A stretch of DNA of 44,077 bases from Candidatus Omnitrophota bacterium (GTDB lineage Bacteria; Omnitrophota; Gorgyraeia; 2-01-FULL-45-10), in NCBI GenBank assembly GCA_026387175.1, contig JAPLME010000006.1:1-44077 (forward strand). Reading direction: 5' to 3'. A model generated the notes under the pieces. The model was not told where the DNA came from. It was given only the letters and a program-made list of their open reading frames with translations, and ran no database searches. A program made the position numbers and the translations under genes. Each line of letters begins with the position of its first letter. The first letter of the stretch is position 1. This document shows, in pieces, positions 18,634-25,914 of this stretch.

Positions 18634-19951
18634 ATCTACCCATAACCTTCTCTGAATCAAAGCCGATCACCTTCACCGGAACCACGTCTTTCATTATATC
18701 ATCGGGCCCGGCGAATAGCACCTGTATATAATTATCGGAGTAGCCCTTAAGGAGGCCCGTAGACCTGTCCCGTTTGGTCTCTACCAGGATACTCAATTCC
18801 TTGCCAAGGAAGCTTTTTTTGTACATATCCGCTATCTCGAGCGTTACCGTTCTCATGCTATCATATCTCTTTTTTAAAATTGACCTGTCTACCGTATCCG
18901 GCATATCGTATGCGGTAGTGCCTTCCCTTCTGCTGAATGTAAATATATGAGTTCTGGAAGGTGCCACTGCCTTGACAAAATCCATGGTATTTTTAAATCT
19001 TGCGCCAGACTCTCCCGGAAATCCTATTAAAATATCGGTAGTTAAAGCTATCTGCGGCATCCTGGCCCTTACCCTATCGACTATTGTCATGTACTCCATC
19101 GAAGTATAAGGTCTATTCATAAGTTTTAATACATCATCATCGCCTGATTGAAAAGGTATATGCAGATGAGCGCACATTCTCCTGCTCTGGCCCATGAAAT
19201 CTATTAAATCGTCTGCAATATATTTCGGTTCAATCGAGCTCAAGCGTATCCTGAAATCACCGTCTACTTTATCCAGAGACTTCAACACATCTACCAGATT
19301 TGCGGCGCATAGCCCAACTCTTCGCGCTATATGCCCGAAACACATATCTCTGCCCCACGCTCCAAGGCATATCCCGGTAAGGACTATCTCTTTAAAGCCG
19401 TTTTGGACAAGGCCCTTTACTTCCTTAACTATGTCCTTAATGGGCTTTGACTTTAACCGGCCTCTGACAAGCGGCACTTTGCAATAAGAGCACCTGTTCT
19501 CGCATCCATCCTGGATCTTGACATACGCTTTTGAATGGTTTTTAAAATCAGAGATACTAAGTTCTCTTATATCTAGGCCCAGGCCCTGAGCTTTAAGCCC
19601 GCTCACCACCCGGGCGATCCTGTTCTTCTCGGAGTTTTTAAGCACATTCGATACGCCGGGCATGGACGATAAGCCGGATGCGTCTTTCTCCGCAAGACAG
19701 CCCGTAACCACTATCCTGGCATTCGGGTTAGCCTTGTGAAGATGTCCCGTTATGTTCCTTGACTCCCGATCAGCCTGGCCGGTGACAGTGCAGGTGTTTA
19801 CTATAAAGATGTCCGCGGCATCTTCAGGTCCGGATTCTTCGTAACCGGCTTTTACCAGAAGCTCGCGCATCGCCTGCGACTCGTATTGATTGACTTTACA
19901 ACCGAGAGTACGAATATGGAATTTTTTCCTGCTATTCATTCGTGAGTTCAT
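18623..19951 (-). CDS. mtaB: tRNA (t6A37) methylthiotransferase, MtaB family
   Basis: 442 residues. N-terminal methylthiotransferase domain with TLGCKVNQYESQ and cluster cysteines Cys18, Cys54, Cys85; radical-SAM domain with Cys150-x3-Cys154-x2-Cys157 in DGCENRCSYCKVPLVRGR; and a C-terminal TRAM-like domain from about residue 375. TLGCKVNQYES and VRGR separate MtaB from MiaB and RimO. It converts t6A37 to ms2t6A37 in tRNAs reading ANN codons. A 15-residue insert rich in Cys (CFGHIARRVGLCAAN, about 205-219) follows the TGICLGAWGRD motif, which I do not remember in other members. The start overlaps the rsmE end by 20 bases; the ATG at 19939 is an equally possible start. Confidence 0.93.
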   Translation of the reverse strand: MNSRMNSRKKFHIRTLGCKVNQYESQAMRELLVKAGYEESGPEDAADIFIVNTCTVTGQADRESRNITGHLHKANPNARIVVTGCLAEKDASGLSSMPGVSNVLKNSEKNRIARVVSGLKAQGLGLDIRELSISDFKNHSKAYVKIQDGCENRCSYCKVPLVRGRLKSKPIKDIVKEVKGLVQNGFKEIVLTGICLGAWGRDMCFGHIARRVGLCAANLVDVLKSLDKVDGDFRIRLSSIEPKYIADDLIDFMGQSRRMCAHLHIPFQSGDDDVLKLMNRPYTSMEYMTIVDRVRARMPQIALTTDILIGFPGESGARFKNTMDFVKAVAPSRTHIFTFSRREGTTAYDMPDTVDRSILKKRYDSMRTVTLEIADMYKKSFLGKELSILVETKRDRSTGLLKGYSDNYIQVLFAGPDDIMKDVVPVKVIGFDSEKVMGRYER

Positions 19952-20666
19952 AATTCAATATCGCCAGCACAAAAAGTCCCGCCGTGTCGCTCTTCAAGAC
20001 GCGCGATCCCAGGCTGACCAGCTTAAATCCGCTCCTTTTCGCTTCTTTAATCTCATCGGGCGTAAAATCTCCTTCCGGGCCTATCGCTATGATAGCCTTC
20101 CCTCCGGTAAATCCTCTCAGGGCATCCTTTAATTTTATCGCGTCATCATCAAGCGCCGCAATGAGCGCCAGGTCATAAGAGGCTGTCTCCGCGGTAATAT
20201 CTGAAAAATTCTTTATACTATCTATCTCCGGGATGTCGGCTCGGCCGCACTGTTTTGACGCTTCCATGGCTATCTTTCGCCACCTCTCGACCGAAGCTAT
20301 TCTTTTTGGGCCATCCCAGTTCGGGATGGTTCGATCGGTAACCAGAGGTATTATCTTCGACACGCCGAGCTCCGTAGACTTCTCGACTATGTAATCCATC
20401 TTATCTTTTTTTGGGATAGCCTGAACTAGTGTTATACCGGAGGATTCCTTACCATGTAGCGTCTTAGTCTCTACTATCTCTATAGTGGCTGACTTAGTCT
20501 TTATCTCTTTAATGAACCCGATATATTCTTTACCGGTTCCGTCAAAGGTTACAACTCTATCCGACACTTTAAGCCGCATCACATCCAGGATATGATGGGC
20601 TTCTTTGCCACTGATATTGATAATATTCCCTTTTACCGACTCTTTGGGAACGTAGAAACGGCTCAT
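19932..20666 (-). CDS. rsmE: 16S rRNA (uracil-1498-N3)-methyltransferase
   Basis: 244 residues, usual RsmE size. An N-terminal PUA-like domain (SRFYVPKES...HHILDVMRLKVSD) is followed by a SPOUT methyltransferase domain with the knot motifs IAIGPEGDFTPDEI and LGSRVLKSDTAGL that bind S-adenosylmethionine. It methylates U1498 in the decoding region of 16S rRNA. Overlap with mtaB places two RNA-modification genes in one transcript. Confidence 0.95.
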   Translation of the reverse strand: MSRFYVPKESVKGNIINISGKEAHHILDVMRLKVSDRVVTFDGTGKEYIGFIKEIKTKSATIEIVETKTLHGKESSGITLVQAIPKKDKMDYIVEKSTELGVSKIIPLVTDRTIPNWDGPKRIASVERWRKIAMEASKQCGRADIPEIDSIKNFSDITAETASYDLALIAALDDDAIKLKDALRGFTGGKAIIAIGPEGDFTPDEIKEAKRSGFKLVSLGSRVLKSDTAGLFVLAILNYELTNE

Positions 20667-20678
20667 CTCTCGATAACC

Positions 20679-21668
20679 CTATCTGCCTTTCGCAGGGAGA
20701 GCTATTTTGGATAAAGGGGCAGCGGGGGCGGCCGGAGCCTTTGCCTGAGAAGGGGCGGCGGGGGCCTTTGCCTGAGATGAAGTATGGATAGCGACCTCCA
20801 CTACCTTATCTTCACCGGGCTTAACCTTAACATCTTTATTTATCTGTGGCGGCACCGTACCGATCTCTATATCATATGTGCCCTGTTTGATCTCAACCGG
20901 TTTATTCACCTTTGTGCTGACTATTAGCTCATTAGTGCCGGCCTTTTTAACTTTCACAGGCTGACGCGCGTCTTTTATTTCTATCCCCTTCTCATCGACA
21001 GCCTTAACAATGAGCGTTCCGGTCACGATGCCGAGGTCCAGTATTTTTTCTTTGCCCGCCTCTATGACCACTCCGGCTTCCGCGACTTTCGGCAGCAGGC
21101 CGATCTCAATATCGTAAGTACCCGCCAATAATTCCAGAGGTTTGTTCGTTGTTGTGGAAATGATCGCGTTACCGGTCTTTGGATGATATACGTTTATCGG
21201 GTAAGAAGCGGCCTTCTTTTTAGCATTCATGGTTTTAATGTTAAGTATACCTGTCACGCAGCCAAGGTCCTCCACGGTCTCCTGACCTGCCGATACCCTA
21301 ATACCCTTATATATCTTTTGGGGCGCCGTATCCAGCTCCACATCGTAACTGCCGGGAGCCAGCTCCTGCGTCTTATTCAGGACAAACGGCCCTATGTAGA
21401 CAGCGGACCTGGAATCAACCGACCTGAATGCTTTAGCCCTCAAAGGGGCTGATTTGCTCCGGGCATTCAAAACCTGGACATTGAGGCCTCCCATGTCTTT
21501 AGAGAAAACTTTTTTCACCGCGGGCGCCTTTGCGGAAGTTTGCGCTGAGCTATTAGAGGGGGCCGCTTTCGCCGCAGCTTTCCCAAGGAAGGATAATTTT
21601 AAAATAAGTCCGCCTGCTATGAGCACAGCCGCTATCGCCGATCCTATTATTAAATATTTAGCTTTCAT
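20679..21668 (-). CDS. Membrane-anchored protein with three beta repeats
   Basis: 329 residues, not recognised as a named family. Residues 5-29 are a single hydrophobic segment (YLIIGSAIAAVLIAGGLIL), so it is anchored with the rest outside. Three tandem units of about 80 residues follow (about 59-138, 139-217, 218-297), each opening with a G-hydrophobic-V strand (GLNVQVLNA, GILNIKTMNA, GTLIVKAVD) and containing L-x-GTYDIEIG-like strands, suggesting beta-sandwich modules. The tail is Ala/Pro rich with two SQAKAPAAP copies. Its ATG overlaps the stop of the MEMO1-AMMECR1 gene (ATGA), so it is probably produced together with that exported protein. Function unknown. Confidence 0.8.
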   Translation of the reverse strand: MKAKYLIIGSAIAAVLIAGGLILKLSFLGKAAAKAAPSNSSAQTSAKAPAVKKVFSKDMGGLNVQVLNARSKSAPLRAKAFRSVDSRSAVYIGPFVLNKTQELAPGSYDVELDTAPQKIYKGIRVSAGQETVEDLGCVTGILNIKTMNAKKKAASYPINVYHPKTGNAIISTTTNKPLELLAGTYDIEIGLLPKVAEAGVVIEAGKEKILDLGIVTGTLIVKAVDEKGIEIKDARQPVKVKKAGTNELIVSTKVNKPVEIKQGTYDIEIGTVPPQINKDVKVKPGEDKVVEVAIHTSSQAKAPAAPSQAKAPAAPAAPLSKIALPAKGR

Positions 21669-23164
21669 TTATTACGCTCCCCTTTTTCTCCAAATACTTC
21701 CGCGTTAAATATATATATCTCAGTCGCCGGATCTTTCCATACGTCTGGCCCAAGCCCTGCTTTATGCTCGCACAAGCTCGCCATGAACTCTTCTTTATTC
21801 CAGCCTGTCTCTACAGCTACCTGGGGCAGATATACACCGCTTTTGAATCCGCGGCGCACCAGGACGCCGTGGCCGGGTATCTTTATCTCGTCGGTGCTGG
21901 AGATCTTCTTTAAAGGAGAGAGCACGGATATCTCCAGCTCTAGTTTACTTATCTCACCGGGCGATACCACGTGAAAACGCGGATCCCCGGTGGCCGCTTC
22001 TATCGCCATATCAGCTATGGTCTGATAGAGCGGGCCCTGCCCTACCATATTGCCGATGCAGCCTCGCAGCTCACCGTTCTCATGTAAAGTTACAAATGCG
22101 CCTAATGGCTCATTTAAAACAGGATCGTTTTCAGTAAAAATTTTACGTTTTCCGTTATCGACAAAGCTCGTGATCGATTCGCGCGCTATCTCCAATAACC
22201 TTTTCCTCTGAGAATTATTTAACAACATACGCGGCTCCTCTTCTTTCCCTGGCTCCCTGGGGGTTTTATATATCACTGCGCTAACATACCCCACGACTCT
22301 GGATTTATCCCCAAACGTATCCCCGGAATTCGCATATTTTAATATTTTCATTCCATTATACCCGAGATCTTCGGCAGTTAATAGCGCCGCGGTGATCGGC
22401 ATTATACCGCAGGCCTCGCATATGCCGAGCCTATCATTCTTGTATAGCTCGTCGGCCTTCATTGTTTTAAGAAGGCTTATAAGACGGCTATCGATCGAAT
22501 TTGCCTCGGTATACGGATGATAATGCGATAGATCTGTGCTGGCCACTACAAGGCAATCCGTCCGATCCTTCAACACCGCAGCTAATGCATTTGCCAGAAC
22601 CTCGGCATCGGCATAAGCTTGAGTGCCGAATGCTATCGGAACTATCGAAGCATTCTCGAATGCAAGCTGAATGAACGGTATCTGCATCTCAACCGAATTC
22701 TCGCCATCAAATGCCTCAGGATGAAAGTAGATGCGTTTATTCTGCGCCTCGATAGAAGCAGCGAGCTTCGCATCTACGGCAACCTCGCCCAAAGGCGTAC
22801 GAAAACTCCCTCTATCGTATATGGATATTCCATCAAAAGCTTTTCTATGACTGAAGCCCACTATGATAACGGTCTTGATACCCTTACCTTCGGCGAGCTT
22901 ATAGCCATAGGCCGCTACCGGCGCAGAAAACTGATAACCGGCGTGTGGTGAGATTATGGCGAATATCCTGCCTTCAACTCTTTCGGGATTTACCGAGTCA
23001 AGATATACCTTAAGAAGCTTTGTCAACTCCTGCTTAGAGGCAGGATACCAGCTTCCCGCAAGGTCCGCCTCTTTAACATCGGAAGCGTATACCGATGTAA
23101 AAGATAGAGATATAATGATTGTTGCGAGAAACACCATACGAAATAAATTATTGAAGGTCGACAT
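21665..23164 (-). CDS. Exported fusion of MEMO1 (AmmeMemoRadiSam B) and AMMECR1 (AmmeMemoRadiSam A)
   Basis: 499 residues. A signal peptide (MVFLATIIISLSFTSVYA, cleavage near residue 27) is followed by a MEMO1/dioxygenase-like domain at about 30-300, with His74 in SPHAGYQFS, His106 in GFSHR, Asp211 and His214 in STDLSHYH, and Cys252 in ACGIMPI, the positions that bind iron in MEMO1. Residues 313-490 are an AMMECR1 domain with LRGCIG at 366-371. These two proteins usually occur as separate or fused cytoplasmic partners of an uncharacterised radical-SAM enzyme; no such enzyme is in this window. The signal peptide is unexpected. It starts 34 bases after a tRNA-Ala gene. Biochemical role unknown in bacteria. 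Confidence 0.93.
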   Translation of the reverse strand: MSTFNNLFRMVFLATIIISLSFTSVYASDVKEADLAGSWYPASKQELTKLLKVYLDSVNPERVEGRIFAIISPHAGYQFSAPVAAYGYKLAEGKGIKTVIIVGFSHRKAFDGISIYDRGSFRTPLGEVAVDAKLAASIEAQNKRIYFHPEAFDGENSVEMQIPFIQLAFENASIVPIAFGTQAYADAEVLANALAAVLKDRTDCLVVASTDLSHYHPYTEANSIDSRLISLLKTMKADELYKNDRLGICEACGIMPITAALLTAEDLGYNGMKILKYANSGDTFGDKSRVVGYVSAVIYKTPREPGKEEEPRMLLNNSQRKRLLEIARESITSFVDNGKRKIFTENDPVLNEPLGAFVTLHENGELRGCIGNMVGQGPLYQTIADMAIEAATGDPRFHVVSPGEISKLELEISVLSPLKKISSTDEIKIPGHGVLVRRGFKSGVYLPQVAVETGWNKEEFMASLCEHKAGLGPDVWKDPATEIYIFNAEVFGEKGERNK

Positions 23165-23198
23165 AGGCTCAATTTGGCCCGAAGGCCGAACGTTCTAG

Positions 23199-23272
23199 TG
23201 GTGGAGCTGACGGGAATCGAACCCGTGACTCAGCGTTGCGAACGCTGCGTAATCCCTCTTTACTACAGCCCC
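23199..23272 (-). tRNA. tRNA-Ala (anticodon CGC)
   Basis: Cloverleaf folded by hand on the minus strand: acceptor GGGGCTG/CAGCTCC including a G3-U70 wobble, the alanine identity element; D stem GTAA/TTAC; anticodon stem CAGCG/CGCTG with loop TTCGCAA, anticodon CGC for GCG codons; T arm ACGGG-TTCGATT-CCCGT; the 3' CCA is encoded. It lies between cutA and the MEMO1-AMMECR1 gene, 11 bases after the cutA stop, so it is likely cut out of a protein-coding transcript. The small hairpin GGCC-TTCG-GGCC that follows has no T-run. Confidence 0.95.
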
Positions 23273-23283
23273 ATGATTAAAAT

Positions 23284-23604
23284 TTATATTATACTATCCT
23301 TAATCCAGCGCCGGTAATCCTCGCTGAGCGCTATAATCGGTATGGCTATTATTTCCGGAACCTCGTAGCTATGCAGACGCTTCACCTCTTTTTCCACAGC
23401 CTTAAATTTATTGCCGCTTGTCTTAAAGATCGCAAGCGTCTCATTGGCCTTATCTATTCTACCGTTCCACCAGAATTTAGATCCGATCTTACCGATTATG
23501 TTCGCGCATGCGACGAGACGCTTTTTGAGAAGCGAACCAGCCGTTAATTCGGCCTCTTTCTTTGAGCTGAAAGTGACAAGGATAATTACAAAATTATTTT
23601 TCAT
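23284..23604 (-). CDS. cutA: CutA1-type divalent cation tolerance protein
   Basis: 106 residues, normal for CutA1. Family features: the ferredoxin-like core with VTFSSKKEAELTAGSLLKKRLVACANI-type helix and strand (Cys in VACANI), WWNGRID, and the C-terminal YEVPEIIAIPI segment where CutA1 trimers bind metal in other species. Small trimeric cytoplasmic protein, physiological role debated. No Shine-Dalgarno is seen before the ATG. About 70 bases upstream without a gene hold no promoter I trust. It heads the unit with the tRNA and the MEMO1 fusion. Confidence 0.95.
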   Translation of the reverse strand: MKNNFVIILVTFSSKKEAELTAGSLLKKRLVACANIIGKIGSKFWWNGRIDKANETLAIFKTSGNKFKAVEKEVKRLHSYEVPEIIAIPIIALSEDYRRWIKDSII

Positions 23605-23674
23605 TGATTTAATAGAGGGCTTTATCAGATTGTATATGAAGAAGCGAAGACTGTGAGAACTGCATGCATCGCGC

Positions 23675-23953
23675 CTATGTAAGCTCTTTTATCATCCCGC
23701 TTACGGCGTTCTGGATCAATTCCCAATCCTCCTGATTGTGAACAGCGAATTTCTGTTTCCTCTTCCACCCGCCTTCTTCGCGCTTTTGCCAAAGATAGAA
23801 ACAGATCTGCTTTCTGCCGTAGCTTTCGAGAAGAACTACCGCGGACCACCAGCCGAAACGCTTATTTATCGTCTTCTGAGCTAATACTTTTAACGGAGGT
23901 ATTATCGGTACTATCTCATCATCTCTGGGGCTCTTCTTATCCTTTTCTTCCAT
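23675..23953 (-). CDS. Conserved-looking protein of unknown function, 92 residues
   Basis: Not recognised. A charged N-terminal 20 residues (EEKDKKSPRDDE) precedes a compact aromatic-rich region: KRFGWWSAVVLLESYG, KQICFYLWQKR, GGWKRKQKF and a final helix DWELIQNAVSGMIKEL. No membrane segment, no cysteine pair. It is taken as real because of a strong Shine-Dalgarno (GGGGAGGGGGAG just before the ATG), good codon use and a position 16 bases after a winged-helix gene. The WKRKQKF patch could suggest nucleic acid or protein binding, but that is speculation. Confidence 0.75.
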   Translation of the reverse strand: MEEKDKKSPRDDEIVPIIPPLKVLAQKTINKRFGWWSAVVLLESYGRKQICFYLWQKREEGGWKRKQKFAVHNQEDWELIQNAVSGMIKELT

Positions 23954-23969
23954 AGGCTCCCCCTCCCCA

Positions 23970-24170
23970 TTATTTTCTCAGGTAGATCTCGTAATCAGGG
24001 CCTTTCCCTTCCACCACTACGTGGCCTTCTCTGGCAAGCCATCCGATGCTCATCAGCACTCTCTCTCTTTCGGTATCGATTCCCTTAAGTATCTTTGACA
24101 GGGAACTCTTGCCGTGCTGGTCGAGATAATGCCAAATATCTCCGGCGGTAATGCCTATCTCCGTAATCAT
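23970..24170 (-). CDS. Small winged-helix protein (DUF2582-like)
   Basis: 66 residues. The pattern EIGITAGDIWHYLDQHG, a central helix with SLSKILKGI, then SIGWLAREGHVVVEGKG and a final beta strand YEIYLRK, fits the short winged-helix family known as DUF2582. Members are single-domain wings of unknown function, often near small regulators. It has a G-rich ribosome site (GGGGGGTG) upstream. It lies between a zinc-ribbon membrane protein and the 92-residue protein; whether it binds DNA is not shown. Confidence 0.85.
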   Translation of the reverse strand: MITEIGITAGDIWHYLDQHGKSSLSKILKGIDTERERVLMSIGWLAREGHVVVEGKGPDYEIYLRK

Positions 24171-24185
24171 GACACACCCCCCTTA

Positions 24186-24413
24186 TCATTCTCTTTTATT
24201 GTAGCTTCCGCATAACGGGCAAACCGAAATATCATCGTGCTTTGAATCTACATAAGTATTGAAACAGATCGAACATTTCCAGATGTGCTCAACTTCTTTC
24301 GGCAACACACGCTTAGTCTGCCGGTATCCGGATACTATCCATACTATTAATATGATAATAACGGAGAATAGCGCATAAAGGAATATAATATTCGATATAG
24401 TTAATTTTATCAT
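24186..24413 (-). CDS. Small membrane protein with C-terminal zinc ribbon
   Basis: 75 residues. One hydrophobic segment at about 8-30 (IIFLYALFSVIIILIVWIV) is followed by a basic linker and a C-terminal zinc ribbon: Cys-x2-Cys in WKCSICFNTYV and Cys-x2-Cys in SVCPLCGSYN. The ribbon probably faces the cytoplasm, judging from the basic residues after the membrane segment. Similar anchored ribbons occur in many bacteria without known function. The start is at the end of a 47-base gap after the TonB-like gene; the two possible -10 boxes there overlap or abut the ATG, so its promoter is unclear. Confidence 0.8.
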   Translation of the reverse strand: MIKLTISNIIFLYALFSVIIILIVWIVSGYRQTKRVLPKEVEHIWKCSICFNTYVDSKHDDISVCPLCGSYNKRE

Positions 24414-24460
24414 AATTATATTATGCGGTCAAGGGCGCTAACAAAATATGTTTCAGGCGA

Positions 24461-24871
24461 TTATTCAGCAGCGTAATCAGCCTCCAGTTTTTTTCCGGCG
24501 ACAGCGTCATCGATAGCGAACGAAAGCTTCTGATCTGCCTGAGCGGGGTCCCTTCGGCTTTCATATTTAAAGCCCGGCGACTTAGAAGGCATCTCTTCCG
24601 CATACAATGCCTTCCCTGCAAGATCCCGGTACCGCCTCTCGAGCAACCCGCGGCTGGCCGGGGACGCGCGAACTTCCATGCCGGAGCCGGTAAGTATAGG
24701 CCCCAGGAACGCTACCTTTGAAAACCTTACCGATGATCTGGGCATCGGACTCGAAACTATCTTAACCGCAGACAGCCAGAATATGTGCCAGGCCAGAGAT
24801 ATCGCGATCGCGATTATCAATATACGATAGCCTGATAGATCATTCTTCTTTACAATCTTGATAAGATTCAT
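24461..24871 (-). CDS. TonB-like inner-membrane protein without C-terminal TonB domain
   Basis: 136 residues. A single membrane segment at about 17-39 carries Ser25-x3-His29 and Ser40, the spacing of Ser16, His20 and Ser31 in the Escherichia coli TonB anchor that contacts ExbB/ExbD; the Leu27 position is Val36. The remaining 95 residues are charged, without the proline-rich stretch or the C-terminal beta domain of TonB that touches outer-membrane receptors. It overlaps the exbD stop by four bases (ATGA), so it belongs to the motor. It is either a shortened adaptor that contacts another periplasmic protein, such as the TPR protein upstream, or a divergent TonB. Confidence 0.75.
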   Translation of the reverse strand: MNLIKIVKKNDLSGYRILIIAIAISLAWHIFWLSAVKIVSSPMPRSSVRFSKVAFLGPILTGSGMEVRASPASRGLLERRYRDLAGKALYAEEMPSKSPGFKYESRRDPAQADQKLSFAIDDAVAGKKLEADYAAE

Positions 24872-25260
24872 TTACTGGTCGCTATGTTAACCTGTAAAAC
24901 GCCTTCATTTCTGCACATATCCCATATCTCCACGACACGCCCGAGCGATGCGCCGGAATCGGCTTTTATCAGAAGCGGCGTCTTTGATTTTGCCAGAAGC
25001 TTCAGGTTTGAGGCTATCTCATCCTGCGATATCTCTCTTTCGTTAAGATATACCTTATCATCCTTGGTTATCGTTATCACTACGCCCTCCTGCTGGATAA
25101 CCTCGCTGGTTACCGCCTTAGGCAGGCTCACCTTTATACCCGGCTGGAATATGAAACTTGAAGTGAACAGGAAAAATATGAACAGTAGGAAGAAGACATT
25201 CACCAGCGGCGTCAGGTCCACCATTCCCTTCTCTATCTTTACCCTTCTCTTGAATTTCAT
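24868..25260 (-). CDS. exbD: ExbD/TolR-family proton-channel protein
   Basis: 130 residues. A cytoplasmic basic head, one membrane helix and a periplasmic ExbD domain. The essential proton-carrying Asp is present as Asp15 in MVDLTPLVNVFFLLFIFFL. The periplasmic part has GVVITITKDDKVYLNE and LLIKADSGASLGRVVEIWD, both typical. Together with ExbB it uses the proton gradient to drive a TonB- or TolA-like partner. It starts seven bases after exbB and overlaps the TonB-like gene. ExbD and TolR cannot be told apart with certainty; no tolA, tolB or pal is here. Confidence 0.95.
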   Translation of the reverse strand: MKFKRRVKIEKGMVDLTPLVNVFFLLFIFFLFTSSFIFQPGIKVSLPKAVTSEVIQQEGVVITITKDDKVYLNEREISQDEIASNLKLLAKSKTPLLIKADSGASLGRVVEIWDMCRNEGVLQVNIATSK

Positions 25261-25266
25261 ATAGGT

Positions 25267-25899
25267 TTAGACCTCGTAAGTATCTCTTCTCGATGACAGG
25301 AGGTTAACAAGATCTGTAGCACTGGTCTCCATATCATATACGAGATTATCTACCTGGCTGACCAGATAGTTATAAGCGACATATGTGGGGATAGCGACCG
25401 CAAGGCCCGCAAGCGTCGCGAGGAGCGCCTCCCAGATACCTCCGGCGAGATCTCCCGGATTTACGGGGACCATGGCAGAGGCTTTCTGTTGAATGACCTG
25501 AAAAGACTTTATCATACCGGTAACCGTGCCGACAAGCCCCAGGAGAGGAGCGATATGCGCTATCGTCGCGAGCACCGGCAAGTGCTTCTCCATTCTCGGG
25601 ATCTCGAGCCGGGCGGCCTCTTCAACCGCTTCCCTTATTTCCGGTTTCGAGCGGTCATGCTTCAATATGCCGGCCTTGACGATATGCGCGATAGGCCCGG
25701 GTGTGGCATTGCACATCTCTATGGCCTCTATTATCTTGTTGCGCTTCAGGATGTTTATGATACCGTCCATGAATTTACCGGCGTCGATCCTTGCCTTATT
25801 GAGATTATATATCCTCTCTATCACCACGCCGAACGCCAGTATCGACGCGATTATGATGAGATACATCATGGGCCCGCCCTTCTGCACTAACTCCCACAT
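25267..25899 (-). CDS. exbB: ExbB/TolQ-family (MotA/TolQ/ExbB) motor protein
   Basis: 210 residues with three predicted membrane segments: about 10-30 (PMMYLIIIASILAFGVVI), 105-130 (VLATIAHIAPLLGLVGTVTGMIKSF) and 150-185 (LAGGIWEALLATLAGLAVAIPTYVAY). The GLVGTVTGM and EALLATLAGLAVAIP motifs are diagnostic of the MotA/TolQ/ExbB family. It forms the pentameric stator around the ExbD helices. A strong Shine-Dalgarno (GGAGGAG) precedes the ATG. It sits between the large TPR gene and exbD. Confidence 0.96.
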   Translation of the reverse strand: MWELVQKGGPMMYLIIIASILAFGVVIERIYNLNKARIDAGKFMDGIINILKRNKIIEAIEMCNATPGPIAHIVKAGILKHDRSKPEIREAVEEAARLEIPRMEKHLPVLATIAHIAPLLGLVGTVTGMIKSFQVIQQKASAMVPVNPGDLAGGIWEALLATLAGLAVAIPTYVAYNYLVSQVDNLVYDMETSATDLVNLLSSRRDTYEV

Positions 25900-25914
25900 A
25901 ACTCTCCTCCATTT

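Noticed and set aside
23172-23188. GGCC-TTCG-GGCC hairpin between the tRNA and the MEMO1 fusion as a terminator
   Set aside because: Only about four strong base pairs and no T-run follows on either strand.
24404-24444. Promoter for the zinc-ribbon gene (TTGACC, 17 bases, TAAAAT; or TTGTTA, 18 bases, TATAAT)
   Set aside because: The first -10 lies inside codons 2-4 and the second ends one base before the ATG, so both would start transcription inside the gene. There is no later start codon before the membrane segment.
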